A DNA stretch of 64,000 bases from Flaccisagitta enflata (lineage: Eukaryota; Chaetognatha; Sagittoidea; Aphragmophora), in the NCBI GenBank assembly GCA_965153355.1, contig OZ231127.1:69130001-69194000 (forward strand). The letters are read 5' to 3'. A program made the translations under genes and the position numbers. Positions 34,683-49,175 of the stretch are shown one piece after another. Position 1 is the first letter of the stretch. Every line of letters begins with the position of its first letter. The notes beneath the pieces were generated by a model. That model worked only from the letters and a program-made list of their open reading frames with translations. It had not been told where the DNA came from and did not search any database.

Positions 34683-36031
34683 TCGTCCACCGACTGATAA
34701 TGCAGGAGGCAGGGAGCGGTATTATGTCACTGCCGAAGATTCTCGATCTTCTGACCTCACAAAATAAATATAGTCTAATTTGAGTCCGGCTTTGGTCGAC
34801 ACTGAGTCAAAAGCATTGACTTTTGCCGTAATCCGCGACCCCGTTTCGCTGAAATGCCCGCATTGTGGTAACCGAGTATCGCTTCATTGAGAATCTTTCG
34901 TCATTTGCGAATTGTACAGGCAATATGATTGTCATGTCGAAATTCAGTTTTATTCAAGATGTAATCACCCCTGCCCATTCAGGGGCTTACACATAACTAC
35001 CACCACCTACGCACCACCCCTGCCCATTCTGCAAATGGAGAGGTAAAGGCAACATGTAAGCAGCAGACCAAAACTGATCTCGGATAGTTGCAATACACAG
35101 TAACACATGAGCAATGTTAATCAACATTTCAATAACAACACAGATAAATGTTACAGAGAGCAAAAAGCTTTCGCGCGGTGATACAGGATACGGCATGTCG
35201 CATGAGAAGTAATCTTTGCTGTTCAGTTATTCAGTGTATATTTTTCTTTCATTCAGGGGTCTTACACAAAAATGCCACCACCTATGCACCTTTTAAAGGG
35301 CCAGTATGTAAATTAGGTATGGTTCCAGTAGAATACATCCACTGGGCTGCGTCCAAAACCTTCCACCATTAAAACAATAATAGCCACGGGCTGCTTTATT
35401 TCCTTTCAGTCTTGCTTCCTTTCTATTCCTTTTTTAGTCCCTTGCTGTGTTATAAACGAATCTATGAGAGGGCTCGTTCGCAGGTCTGTAAGTAGGTATG
35501 TCCGTTGGTGGGTAACACTTTTCTTGTAAGGCGTAAAATCGGCAAAAGCATTTATTATTTTGTTATATTACTGACCCTGCCCACCTCCCAAAGCGATTAC
35601 CCAGTGGTCATGTAAAGGCCTTGCTCTTTCTTCTTACTATCTTTTTTTTTGTAGAAGAAACAACATCGACTTTTCATCATAAACTTTCGCGCTTCTCTGA
35701 AAAGGAAAATCATGAAGATTTGTTCCTTGAGGGCAGAAGAGAAGGTCGAAGAAAAAGGCAGGAACCAATCAGAACAATAAAAGAAAAAAAAAAAGGAAAA
35801 GAAAAAAAAAGTAGCAATTCCATCTTATATTTGGTTGCAAGTCACGCGTTAACATCATTGCGTCCATATTGCCATTCTGCTTGAACAACTCTTTTTTTCG
35901 GTATTGCAAAATATATGATAGAAATTAAAGGACCTCAATTGATGTTTCTCTCTCTCATGTAACACCCCCGTCGAACACTCAGGAGGCATGGAAATGTACC
36001 CCTGCCCACCCACCCGAGATGATAGACTTTC
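34683..36031. other. Intergenic; two related short segments
   Basis: TTCAGGGGCTTACACATAAC at ~34978 and TTCAGGGGTCTTACACAAAA at ~35253, each followed by a CACCACCTA-G/T-GCACC block, form a repeated segment in direct orientation. No gene recognised. Confidence 0.45.
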
Positions 36032-36127
36032 AGTGCTTTCACGCTCAAGGAAAAAAACATGATAATCATGTTTTTCCAATGAATAAAACCTTATTATCAG
36101 GATTTCTTCCTTGAGCGTGAAAGCACT
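36032..36127. mobile_element. 96-bp palindromic mini-element
   Basis: Perfect 21-bp inverted ends (AGTGCTTTCACGCTCAAGGA and one further A) enclose an inner palindrome, AAACATGATAATCATGTTT. Too short to code; no clear target duplication. Confidence 0.65.
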
Positions 36128-36269
36128 GTTTGACTTGTTGATATTTATTTGCCTACTCTAAATCAGCATTCAGCAATCTAGGTAATTGGAGCTTTGTAAT
36201 AAACATTAAACATTACTATCTAGGTGGAAAAAATCTTTCGACGTGTAACAAAAACATATTCATTGGTTT

Positions 36270-36391
36270 AACAAGACCAAGTAGGCCAATAAGGTGCGAC
36301 TGTGGATCGTCAAACGAATGCGTTACCGACAGACCAACAGACTGACCAACGGACACAACCAGTTATGGAGGTGCTTTGTCGCACCTAAAAA
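36270..36391 (+). mobile_element. ACNG hairpin element, family B (copy B2)
   Basis: It starts AACAAGACCAAGTAGGCCAA, then TAAGGTGCGACTGTGGATCG, an ACNG tract (GACAGACCAACAGACTGACC), and ends with the hairpin AGGTGCTTTGTCGCACCT then AAAAA. Confidence 0.65.
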
Positions 36392-36958
36392 TGAATACAA
36401 ATCAGTTACAAATCCATCAATAATTAGTGAGAGCTTCCTTTGACTGAATCAGGGCCGCCATTAGTTGAGGAAGCGATTTGTAGAGCTTCTCGAGTTACTC
36501 TGGAGTGAAGGCCTTCCGGATCTTTCTCGCGAGGTTATTCTATCTCTTTTTTTGCTATATATTCAGAATTATAGTTATAGCTTCTACAAGACTCATCAAA
36601 TCGTAGAAAAATTGGTCGCATACATGAAGCCCTTCGAATTTGCAAGCAGGCAACGCAAACCGCATCTGTCTAGTCCAACGCGTTTAAAAGTGATTAGAAA
36701 AAAAAAAGAGTAGATTGATGTCATCAGAAGATTGAGTAGAACCGGCAAAAGCGAAACTGATGTATTTTAATGAATGTTGGATGACTTTTGAACGCATCGA
36801 GCTAGAGGGATGCGTAAAGCGTAGATCTCTTGCAAATTTGAAGATCTTTCATTTCCTCACCAATTATGTTATGACTGGTTGATTCTAACCTGAGATATGC
36901 ATGTAAATGTGCCGATAGATTTTTTCCTGCCTAGATACAGTACCTTCCGAGCAAACCC
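36392..36958. other. No recognised feature
   Basis: An open plus-strand frame at 36465-36713 has no domain I recognise. Otherwise AT-rich intergenic sequence. Confidence 0.45.
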
Positions 36959-37535
36959 GGCTAAAACTGGAGGATTAATTTTTGTTACTTTAATTTCATT
37001 TCTCAAACTTCATTTTTTGTATCTAACCTAATTAAAAGATACTTAATTCCTTGAACATATTTGGCTGTCAAAAGAAATAACTCATGAAATCAAAGGGCAT
37101 GGAGACATCAATATGGAGTGTTTTAACCCAGACCATTGGATTCAGCAGAAAATTTTACCTATCCTAGACTACAAGAACAGCTCAATCAGACAATTATTTC
37201 AGATTTTATGGCCATTTAAAGTTTTCAAGGACAATTGTCCTAAACTATTTTGAGACAATTGTCCTTAAAAACTTAAAATAGCTGTAAAACCTGTAAAAAT
37301 TGTCTGATTGAGCTGTTCTTGTTGTCTAGGATAGGTAAAATTTTCTGCTAAATCTAATGGTCTGGCTTAAAACACTTCAAAATGATGTGTTCATAGACTT
37401 TGATTTCAGGAGTTATTTTTTTTAACACTCAAATATGTTCAAGGAATTAAGTATCCTTTAATTAGTTTAGATACAAAATATAAAGATAAGGAAATAAAAT
37501 CAAGATTACAATAATTAATCCTCCAGTTTTAGCCG
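36959..37535. mobile_element. 577-bp near-contiguous palindrome
   Basis: The ends are GGCTAAAACTGGAGGATTAA and its complement. The arms of ~285 bp meet near 37247 around GGACAATTGTCC / GACAATTGTCC with almost no spacer. Matching blocks such as CTTAATTCCTTGAACATATT and AACAGCTCAATCAGACAATT recur inverted. Fold-back or inverted-duplicate MITE; non-coding. Confidence 0.8.
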
Positions 37536-37764
37536 ATGTTTATTACTGAGCGCCAATCGATTGCTTAAAACAATCAGTTGCGAAGGTGAAGTCTAAAGTA
37601 CATGTAAGTGGTGAGCTTGTGAATATGATTTGCGCGAAAGTGAATTGAGTAATCATTTAAGCATAAATCCACTGCATTTGAGTTTCGATTACTCAAAATA
37701 ATCAGCAGTCAAGGTCTTATGGTTAACCATGAATAGTGAGCATGTAAATCTGTTTTATGCGTGA

Positions 37765-37973
37765 ATCTTTTGGAAAGAAAGCAACGTGTTGTTTATCGTT
37801 GCGAGCATTTTGATCACTCAAAGCGCCGTTGGCGATAGGAAACGACGGCGCCATGCCCTCAAATCATTTCGCGATTGCGACATCCGCAAAATCGTTTTGA
37901 ACCCCGTTGGGAAAAAAGTCCTGTGCCTGCTAGACGAATCATCGCAACCTTTTACGTTTCCTTTCGTCTCGTT
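37765..37973 (+). CDS. Possible host exon with hydrophobic leader (unrecognised)
   Basis: The frame is open from the stop at 37762 and reads VLFIVASILITQSAVGDRKR, a signal-peptide-like run followed by a basic cluster and cysteines in FRDCDIRKIV and KVLCLLDESS. A GTATGT that could be a donor lies at 37974. There is no ATG at the hydrophobic start, so the initiator would be in an earlier exon. Downstream is only (CTTT)n. No family recognised; could be chance. Confidence 0.22.
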
Positions 37974-37989
37974 GTATGTCCATCTCTTT

Positions 37990-38440
<451 letters not shown>

Positions 38441-38486
38441 TGCTTCCTTTCTCTGTGTCTATTCTTCTGCTGGATTCACGGCACGA

Positions 38487-38530
38487 CAGTCGCGGACGTT
38501 TGGACAGGGGCAGTAATGCGAAAACCACTT
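38487..38530 (+). mobile_element. Family A left-end fragment (copy A13)
   Basis: CAGTCGCGGACGTTTGGACA then GGGGCAGTAATGCGAAAACC matches family A interiors. No tract or hairpin follows. Confidence 0.4.
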
Positions 38531-38674
38531 GTCAAATTGGCAATGATAGGAGCCCGCGTATGTTCCTCGAAAACTACTGAAAATGGTTGACCTTTACAGA
38601 GACTTTCAGATAGAGAGAACGAATGACCTTTTTACTAAAAAGTTTTTAGTCCACCGTTCCAAGACTTGGCTTTA

Positions 38675-39015
38675 CCGTATTTCCTCTAATTAGCGCCCCT
38701 CCTCTAATTAGCGCCCCCCTCTTGAAAAACAATCTCATTTTAATTATGCTTGTCATTTCATTGAAAATTACAAGTAAACATAGAAAATATACATTTTTTA
38801 TTGTATTTTTTTATATTTCTAGCTTAATATGTGGATTTTTCTTTTGAAATCAAACATTTTTATCTTTTACTATTTTTAATCTTCTGTTTTACCCTACATT
38901 TCACTATTTTATTCTTAATATGACATGCTACAGGGGGCGCTAATTAGGAGGTAAAATGGGCAATGTTATTTTATAATTTTGTAAGCGCCCCGGGTGCTAA
39001 TTAGAGGAAATACGG
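38675..39015. mobile_element. TA-flanked MITE (341 bp)
   Basis: Inverted ends CCGTATTTCCTCTAATTAGC (then GCCC) are flanked by TA at 38673-38674 and 39016-39017. The block CCTCTAATTAGCGCCCC is doubled at the left. This end sequence resembles widespread animal mariner-type MITEs. Confidence 0.8.
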
Positions 39016-39407
39016 TAAGCATTTGCAACTCAACCCTGGAAATGTTTGTAAGTTGTTTTTAAACCCAAAAATTCATAGAGAATATTTTTTGCATCGTTTC
39101 TTATGCTTCGCTAGTCATGAGGTTTCAATCCCAATTTTTGTTTTTTAAGTGAACCAATACAATACCTCTAATTTTTCATGTCAAATATGAGGCTAAAAAG
39201 GGTGTATTTTGTAATCGTTTTCATGGAAGTCATTTAACTTCACTTCAGAGGTCTTTCTACTCAAGGGTTAATAAACTGCACCCAAAATGAATGTCCCACT
39301 TAGAAACTAAATTAGGAGTAGTAAAATGGATAACTCTAACTCCGTTTATTGTAACAACATTCTGTTTAAGCCACGAATGATGCTATTACCAGAAAACATA
39401 GGAACTG
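39016..39407. other. No recognised feature
   Basis: AT-rich intergenic sequence. Confidence 0.5.
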
Positions 39408-39528
39408 TGAGTCGCGACTCTAGAACTTGCCGTGTCGGTCGGTCGGTCACGTCACATATCCGTTTTACGCTCCTGTCCAACTGTCCGCGACTGGGGGGGG
39501 GAGTGTATACGGCCTTTTTTTCATAATT
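39408..39528 (-). mobile_element. ACNG hairpin element, family A (copy A12)
   Basis: Plus strand GAGTCGCGACTCTAGAACTT, GTCGGTCGGTCGGTC, TCCGCGACTGG and GAGTGTATACGGCC are the complement of copy A1's layout. Confidence 0.55.
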
Positions 39529-40573
39529 ACAGTATACAGCCATCATTTGTTCAAATGACATGCAAGTTGTCAAACGAAGATTAAATCAGATAAGGTTACA
39601 TCGTTAGCCGTTATAAACAGACCACGATAGCAGTTATGAATTGTCATAAAATTTGCCCAACAAACATTACTTTTATGGACCGTCGTTACAAACAGACCGC
39701 GGTGGCCACTGGCCAGCGGTTGTGACTTGTGTGTTTACAATTCCAATAAATGCGTAAACGTAAAGAAAATTATCGAGAACTCTTTCCCCCAATGGATGAT
39801 AATTACATTTTCAGTTCTCATGGAGACTTGGGGGTGGGGGGAAGAAGGGAGATGACTTCCGATCGAGGGCAGGGGTCAGTTGGGGCGAAGGTGGTGGAGG
39901 GGAGTGAACACCAGTCGGGGCTTTGGTCGGTCGGTGGGTGGGCTTTAAGCGAGAACCGGCCGACGACCGAGGGAAGGTTATGTATCTTGAGCAAACATCT
40001 TTCGGGACGTTAAGAAGGAGAATGGATGGGAAATTCAAGAATCAAGATGATGAGATAAAATGGCGCAAAAAAGGACTTGCTGTGAATAACTATTTTGCAG
40101 TAATTGATGCTTACACAAGCGATTGATCGTTAACTTGTCGATTAATCATTCAACTTATTAATTTTGATATAGTCTAAGTCGTATGATTATTGAAAGTAAT
40201 CCAGTAGAGATCTATGGTTTGATGATTGACCAACTGTGAGTTGATCATCTGTTCAGGTGCAGATGATATGTTTTTTCGCATTTGGACTTTAGCGCTCAGT
40301 TCGTCCACTGACTGATGTTGATGAAGCAACACCTTGAAGATGAGATGTAATTGGACAAGAAAATTGGGAGATACGCGCTGAAATCGGGAATAAATTATGG
40401 TCAGAATAGGACAAATCTTATCTAACTCTTCCGTACATAGTAAGGCCATTGGTCATGAGCGATATGCATCTAAAATATCAAACCAGCCCCATTCGTCTTT
40501 AGCAAAACCTGGGATCTGGGACGCGAATCGGGTTTTGCATATGGCCTTGTAAACATGGCGATAAACACTTGGC

Positions 40574-40619
<46 letters not shown>

Positions 40620-40742
40620 AACGTTTCGCAGAGCATGGATCAAACTAAATAGAATTAATACGAAATGAAATTTCCATGTTTGCCCGTTTTGGAGGTGAGG
40701 TTAAGCCTTGAGGGTAGAGTGGGTGGTGGTTCGTAAGTGGAA
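39529..40742. other. Intergenic with (GA)n
   Basis: (GA)n at about 40576-40615. Open frames at 39750-40126 are G/C-biased but show no domain. No other feature. Confidence 0.45.
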
Positions 40743-41507
40743 CGAATTATCGGGAAAAAAGTCGAAGTCAGTCTTCGACTTTTTGACATATTCGAGAAAA
40801 ACAGGGTTTTCATTTTCTTATGAGAAAGTTGGAAATCTCCTAGGGGCGAATGAGCCCTCCAATGAAATTGATAGGGTAAGTAAATTTGATAATTCTCCTT
40901 TATTTGGCGCCAAGCAGAATGCTCTACAACAAATACTTTTCGCGCTATGATTTTTTAAAGATTTATTTACGAAAAATTCGAATGAAATTTTTTTCATTTT
41001 TTTTCTTTTTTGTGTAGGCTCAATTAAGGAGTGTATTCATGTTTACTTGAGCATGCAAATACAAAAAAAAATGTTTATGAGCACAGCTGCTCATCTGTTT
41101 GGGCGTTTTTGAGCATTTTAGCTCATTTAGCTCACTTAGCTCAGTCAATTCTTTCTGATTTCAAATGCAATTAATGAATAAATATTTTCATACTTGTTTA
41201 AGCAAGCAAATAAAAAAAAATATGTCAGCGAGCGAAGCTGCTAATCCGTGAGGGTGTTTTAAGTATTCAAGCTCATTTAGCTCATTTAGCTCGCTTCTTT
41301 TCTCTAATTCAAGATAGGATAAATAAATTAATGTTTTGCTTTAAGCATGCAAATACAAGAAAGCATGTCAGTGAGCAAAGCTGGTTGTCTGGTTGAATTA
41401 TTTTGATTATTTTAGCTCATCCAGCCCATTTGGCTCAGCTCTATTTTTCTCTGATTTTCAGTGCAATCAATACATACAATTGCTTTCAATTTGATCTAAT
41501 AGATAAA

Positions 41508-41586
41508 AAAAAATTCAGTGACTGAAGACAAAAGCATGGTGAAAAGTGACCAATGCTTACGACTTTTTTCCTCACGGCGACAGCCG

Positions 41587-41627
<41 letters not shown>

Positions 41628-42150
41628 GATCGACCGACCGACTGGCGGACTTACAGAGGTACAGACTGACGGACAGACAGAAAGGCAAAGACAAAGTTAT
41701 AAAAATGAAAGTTAGGGGAAACGTTGACGATTTGGGCCATGCGCCACTTGATTTATCAGATAGACGAACGAACATATTGAAAACAGCATTTAAACCACCT
41801 TTCGTTGAAAAGGGCAGTTTTCATACGTAGGCTTATATAAGATTCTTATCAGCGTCATTCTTTTCTCTATGACCGTCGTAATTTTACGCAAACTCGAGGC
41901 TATCTTTACGAATTAAAATCTTCGAAAAAATTTAATGCAATTTCCTCGGACTCATGACAAGATAATTCACGATTAAGACTAGAGTTGATACCACAAAGCA
42001 ATGTCTCTTGAATGAAACATACAATTGTGTTCACTACGATTCCAAAGAAAAAGAAAGATGAAAAAATACCAGTAATGGCGGCTGTCGCCGTGAGGAAAAA
42101 AGTCGTAAGCATTGGTCACTTTTCACCATCTTCAGTTACTGAAATTTTGT
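41508..42150. mobile_element. Nested inverted pair of family D ends
   Basis: 41508-41592 (CATGGTGAAAAGTGACCAAT, GCTTACGACTTTTTTCCTCA, GGCGACAGCCGCC) is inverted at 42066-42150. (GA)n and an ACNG tract follow the left copy at 41590-41690. On its own strand, the right copy's hairpin is followed by ATTACTGGT. Confidence 0.65.
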
Positions 42151-42459
42151 AAGGGCTGTTTCTATAATCTCCTTTTTGAGAGATGGCCAAATAGGTCAAT
42201 TTCAAAATTGAGAAAATTTGTCAAAAACATTCATAATCAGATAGCTCATGTCAATATGAACATGGTTCAAAAACTGAATTTTGTTACTGATCCTTGATTT
42301 TCATGTAAATTAGGCTGAAATGCAACAAACAATGATCGAAAATAAGCAAAAATTGAGTTGTTAAAGTCCGCAAAACCAAAAAAATGGGAATATTTTACTA
42401 AATCACAGTTCAAGAATTCAATCAGACCCGATTCTGCTGAAAAAAATTGAGATTTCAAT

Positions 42460-43104
42460 TTTTATTGAAAATTCTCTATAAGCAGCTTTTTTGGCTGGTT
42501 GGGCCAGTTGGCAAAAATTTACTGAATCTTTCGGGAACGATTAATTTAAGTAGGCATTCTCTGAAAGAACCACTGTGCAAAATTTCAGCCAAATCGGACA
42601 AATATTTTAGAAGTTATGCCGTTTTTTAAAATTTTTGGGTGGTAGGCTGGTTGGGCTGGTTGGGTTGGTTAGATGTGTCCCAGATGCACCAAATGCTCTG
42701 TTCGTAATACTTTCAGTACAGTATTGATCCATGCAAAAAATCTTTTGTCTCTCTCAAAGGGTTTCCAAGATATGGGCATTTCCTGACTTTTTTGGTTTAC
42801 CATTTTGCTGTAAGTGCATACATGCGCCGATAACAAAGAATTAACTACAAAGATTCATCTTAAAGCGTGATTATTCTGCAACAATTTACTGACCAATCAC
42901 ATTGAAAATTTCATTATGGCTGAATGCCCATGAGTTAAGACCTGAAATTTTCAGTGTATATGCAAAATTTCATGCTCTTTCTCATCGTGTTATCCAAATT
43001 TCCATCATCGGTTTCACAATGGCGTGACAGTGACAGACTTAAAGCGTGACATGAGCGTGACAGAAGAGCTGGGGGGGTGTGCAGAATAATCACGCTTGAA
43101 GAAA
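42460..43104. repeat. GGCTGG-rich segment and short inverted pair within the fold-back centre
   Basis: GGCTGGTTGGGCC and GGTAGGCTGGTTGGGCTGG at 42492-42665 echo the 20-21 kb repeat. Inverted 21-mers (TTAAAGCGTGATTATTCTGC at ~42869 and its complement ending ~43103) bound a possible 240-bp MITE. Confidence 0.45.
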
Positions 43105-44476
43105 AGTGTCATTATGCGGGATTAGAGTGTCACAGTGGCATGAAATTTGGAGCGTATGTCCTTCAAGTAGTCCTCTATTAGATAGAAACCTGAAAAGTGA
43201 TTAACTTTGAGAATTTATAGTGTTTTAAAAAAGATAATCGGCATACTCAGATTTTGCCATGAAATAGCAAAAAAATTAGAAGGATCAAAATTTGATGATA
43301 ATACAATATTTCAACAATTTAGCATTTGCACAGTAGGATGAAATTTTTTGTACATCATATTGGTATGATGATAATTGATTAAAAGCTGAGAAATGATCAG
43401 ATAATCTATTTTTAATAGGTTTTGCTTGTTATTTGCTTGTCCGGACAAAATCCGGACATGCCAATGTGGCCAATTTGACCTAATATTTACTACCCCTAGG
43501 GGTAGGGGTAGTCACAAAAAATGGTTTGGCAAGGTAATCCAGGTAGTTAGGAAGGTCATCCAACTATAAAAACTTGTCACAATGCAATAGACATTGCGGT
43601 AACACTGTTAACGTGGTGGTGAGTCGGGTTCTCTCGTCGAAAAGAGATTGTGACATTCGCCTAAGATCAAATCAAAAGCAATTGTATGTATTGACTGCAC
43701 TGAAAATCAGAGAAAAATAGGACTGAGCCAAATGAGCTAGATGAGCTGAAATAATCAAAATGATTCAACCAGACAACCAGCTTTGCTCACTGACATGCTT
43801 TCTTGTATTTGCATGCTAAAATCAAAACATTGATTTATATATCCTGTTGAAAATCAGAGAAAAAGCGCAAGCTAAATGAGCTAAATGAGCTAGAATACTT
43901 GAAAACGCCCTCACAGATGAGCAGCTCTGCTCACTGACATGTTTTTTTATTTGCTTGCTTAAACAAGTTTGAAAATATTCATTCATTTATCATATTTGAA
44001 ATCAGAAAGAACAGACTGAGCTAAGTGAGCTAAATGAGCTGAAATGCTCAAAAATACCCTCACAGATGAGTTGCTGTGCTCATAAACATATTTTCTTGTA
44101 TTTGCATGCTCAAGTAAACATAAATACACTTCTTTATTGATCAAACACAAAATCTTAAAAGATTGAAAAAAATTTCATTCATATTTTTCGTAAATAAATC
44201 TTTAAAAAATCATAGCGCCAAAAGTATTTGTCGTAGAGCATTCTGCTTGGCGCCAAATGAAAGAGAATTATCAAATTTACTTACCCTATCAATTTCATTG
44301 GAGGCCTCAATCGCCCCTAGGAGAGCCTCAACTTCCGCACAAGAAAATGAAAACCCTGTTTCTCTCGAATATGTCAAAAAGTCGAAGACTGACTTCGACT
44401 TTTTTCTTGATAAATTAAAGAAAGAAATAAAAATGAGAATGAAAAAAAAAAGACAACAGTGGCAACATAAAAACAT

Positions 44477-44477
44477 T

Positions 44478-44548
<71 letters not shown>

Positions 44549-44570
44549 AAACAACAACAACAAAAACAAC
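44477..44570 (+). repeat. (AAC)n microsatellite
   Basis: About 30 units with a few AAAAC interruptions at the right end. Not attached to a recognised ORF. Confidence 0.95.
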
Positions 44571-44916
44571 AACCACAAGAAGATATGTAATGTAAAGTTG
44601 AAAGATGCAGCTAACAGATGCAGCTAACAAAACATTAGTGGCAGCTGTAATGACAACATCATCTTAATACCGTGGCTTAAAAATTGTTATCGGATTTGAA
44701 CAGTTATCAGCTTTCCTTCCAATTTTTCTCCGTCAATTTAAGTAAACCTTTACTTTCATTTAAAAAAGAAAGATTATGGATGTCAATGAACCAATAAATT
44801 TCATCTGTCCAAGGCGGATTTCTGCCATTACCAATAGAACAAAATAAGAGAAATAGCATAGGTTAAGGGACCATGATTTTTGTCTGTTATAAGCGGATGT
44901 CAGTTTCTATTCCACA

Positions 44917-46890
<1,974 letters not shown>

Positions 46891-46892
46891 TA

Positions 46893-47491
46893 GTATCTAG
46901 CTCAAAAGTATAGACACAAGAAGAGCATTAATTAATTCATTCAATAAATAATATGTGATATTATTATGGAATATGTTAAATACTTGCTGTGTCCTCCCTG
47001 AGCATTAACATCAGTCTTCATATCCCTTAGCATGCTTTTGTAGAGAAATTTGAGGTAAGTTGGTGAGATCTTCCCCAGATTATTACAACAATTCTTTTTT
47101 AGCCTTGCAGCCATGTTGCGTGTTCTTTGCTTTGAAGCTTCTTCATCCGAGACTAAAGCGATTCATTGAGATTTTGATCGGGGATGTTTCCAGGCTAACC
47201 ACTAAAGGGGTTGACGCCCAGTTTGATGTGCCATTACCTCTTGTAGCAGCGCAATGTATTGGTGCGCCATCTTCCATCAACTAACTGCAATATTTTTGCC
47301 ATTTTTGATTCGGAGTAGCAATCTTGTTTCGTCTGTCATTTCTAAACGCTTGGACTTGGAAGAACGCAGTTGGTGCCATTTGAACAGAAATTTGATCTAG
47401 TTCATGAATCTCACCAATTCTTTTATGGATTTTTTATTCTAAGTGTAGATATTGCCCAAAACGCTTGTGTCTATACTTTTGAGCTAGATAG
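46893..47491. mobile_element. TA-flanked MITE (599 bp)
   Basis: Ends GTATCTAGCTCAAAAGTATA then GACACAAG, with the complement at 47464-47491, are flanked by TA at 46891-46892 and 47492-47493. The interior has a 74-codon plus-strand frame without recognised homology. Confidence 0.75.
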
Positions 47492-47688
47492 TAAAGACTG
47501 CAGAGTAATTTTGATTTAATATATTTTCTATCTTTAAAGACAAAATGGATGTGTATATTTCAACATGTTGATGATAATGGAATTTTTAACCAAGCAAGTC
47601 GAATTTAGAAATCAGTCAGATTTTTTTGATAATTATGGGTAACTCAAATGATACAGAACATTTGTATTATGGAGTTATGATGGATGAA

Positions 47689-48009
47689 AACAAGCCCGAC
47701 CGGGCAACGATGCGTCCGGGCTGTGTCTCAGCGTGTATTGATCATGTGACATATGTATGGAGTGACAAATGGACGAACAGACAGATGAGAAGACTCAAAA
47801 CATGTTGGTTGATCATTTGTTTCAGAGTAGGATCTCACCGTGGCCAAAAACAGCGGAAAAATACATTTTTTGCACAGGCGTTACGAACGGACGGACAGAC
47901 GGATGGACCGACGGATGGACCGACGGACGGACGGACGGACGGACCGACGGACGGACCGACGGACAGACCCTCTTATAGAGATGCGTTCCTGACGGACGCA
48001 TCTAAAAAG
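47689..48009 (+). mobile_element. ACNG hairpin element, family C (copy C2)
   Basis: It starts AACAAGCCCGACCGGGC, with CGATGCGTCCGGGCTGTG about 20 bases in. A long GACGGACC tract precedes the hairpin AGATGCGTTCC..GGACGCATCT (47979-48003), then AAAAAG. Confidence 0.7.
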
Positions 48010-48280
48010 GTCTTTTGTCGTTTGGAAGGGGATCTCATTGCTAGGCCGGGCCAAGGGTCACTTACAACAACAGATATTGAATAACATTGATTCTTGGGGC
48101 TCCTTGGTGTATATGAGCAAACGGACAGACGGAAGGATATTTACGTCAACACATAGAATCTAATGAAAAAGACTAAAAAGAATGATTGATTAAAGACGCG
48201 AAGATTTCCTTTCATTCCATTCCATTCCATTCCATTTCTTCCCCTCTATAAGATCCTCAACGATTTCATTAACAATAATA

Positions 48281-48330
48281 CTTTACCAGTAATGGTGGCT
48301 CTCGCCGTCCGGAAAAAATCGTAAGGTTTT
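48281..48330 (-). mobile_element. Family D terminal hairpin (copy D4)
   Basis: ACCAGTAATGGTGGCTCTCG then CCGTCCGGAAAAAATCGTAA matches the right copy at 42.07 kb. GGTGGCTCTCGCC keeps the hairpin through a G-T pair. Confidence 0.5.
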
Positions 48331-48365
48331 TGTTTCAGTTTGTCTCTGATATTTTTGTCTGGCTG

Positions 48366-49175
<810 letters not shown>

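Larger units (their letters stand above)
40743..44415. mobile_element. 3.7-kb fold-back element, ~750-bp arms (family G)
   Basis: Left arm 40743-41498 and right arm 43666-44415 are inverted copies. Each outer end has a hairpin (AAAAAGTCGAAG-TCAGT-CTTCGACTTTTT at 40756-40784; its counterpart at about 44376-44405). Each arm also holds TTGGCGCCAA and three ~190-bp tandem units carrying TTTAGCTCATTTAGCTCA and CATGCAAATACAAG. The 2.2-kb centre carries a second nested inverted pair and other repeats. No transposase recognised. Confidence 0.8.

Noticed and set aside
47060-47284. Small gene inside the 46.9-kb MITE
   Set aside because: No recognised domain; it lies wholly within a TA-flanked element and the minus strand gives only a faint, broken helix-turn-helix-like stretch.
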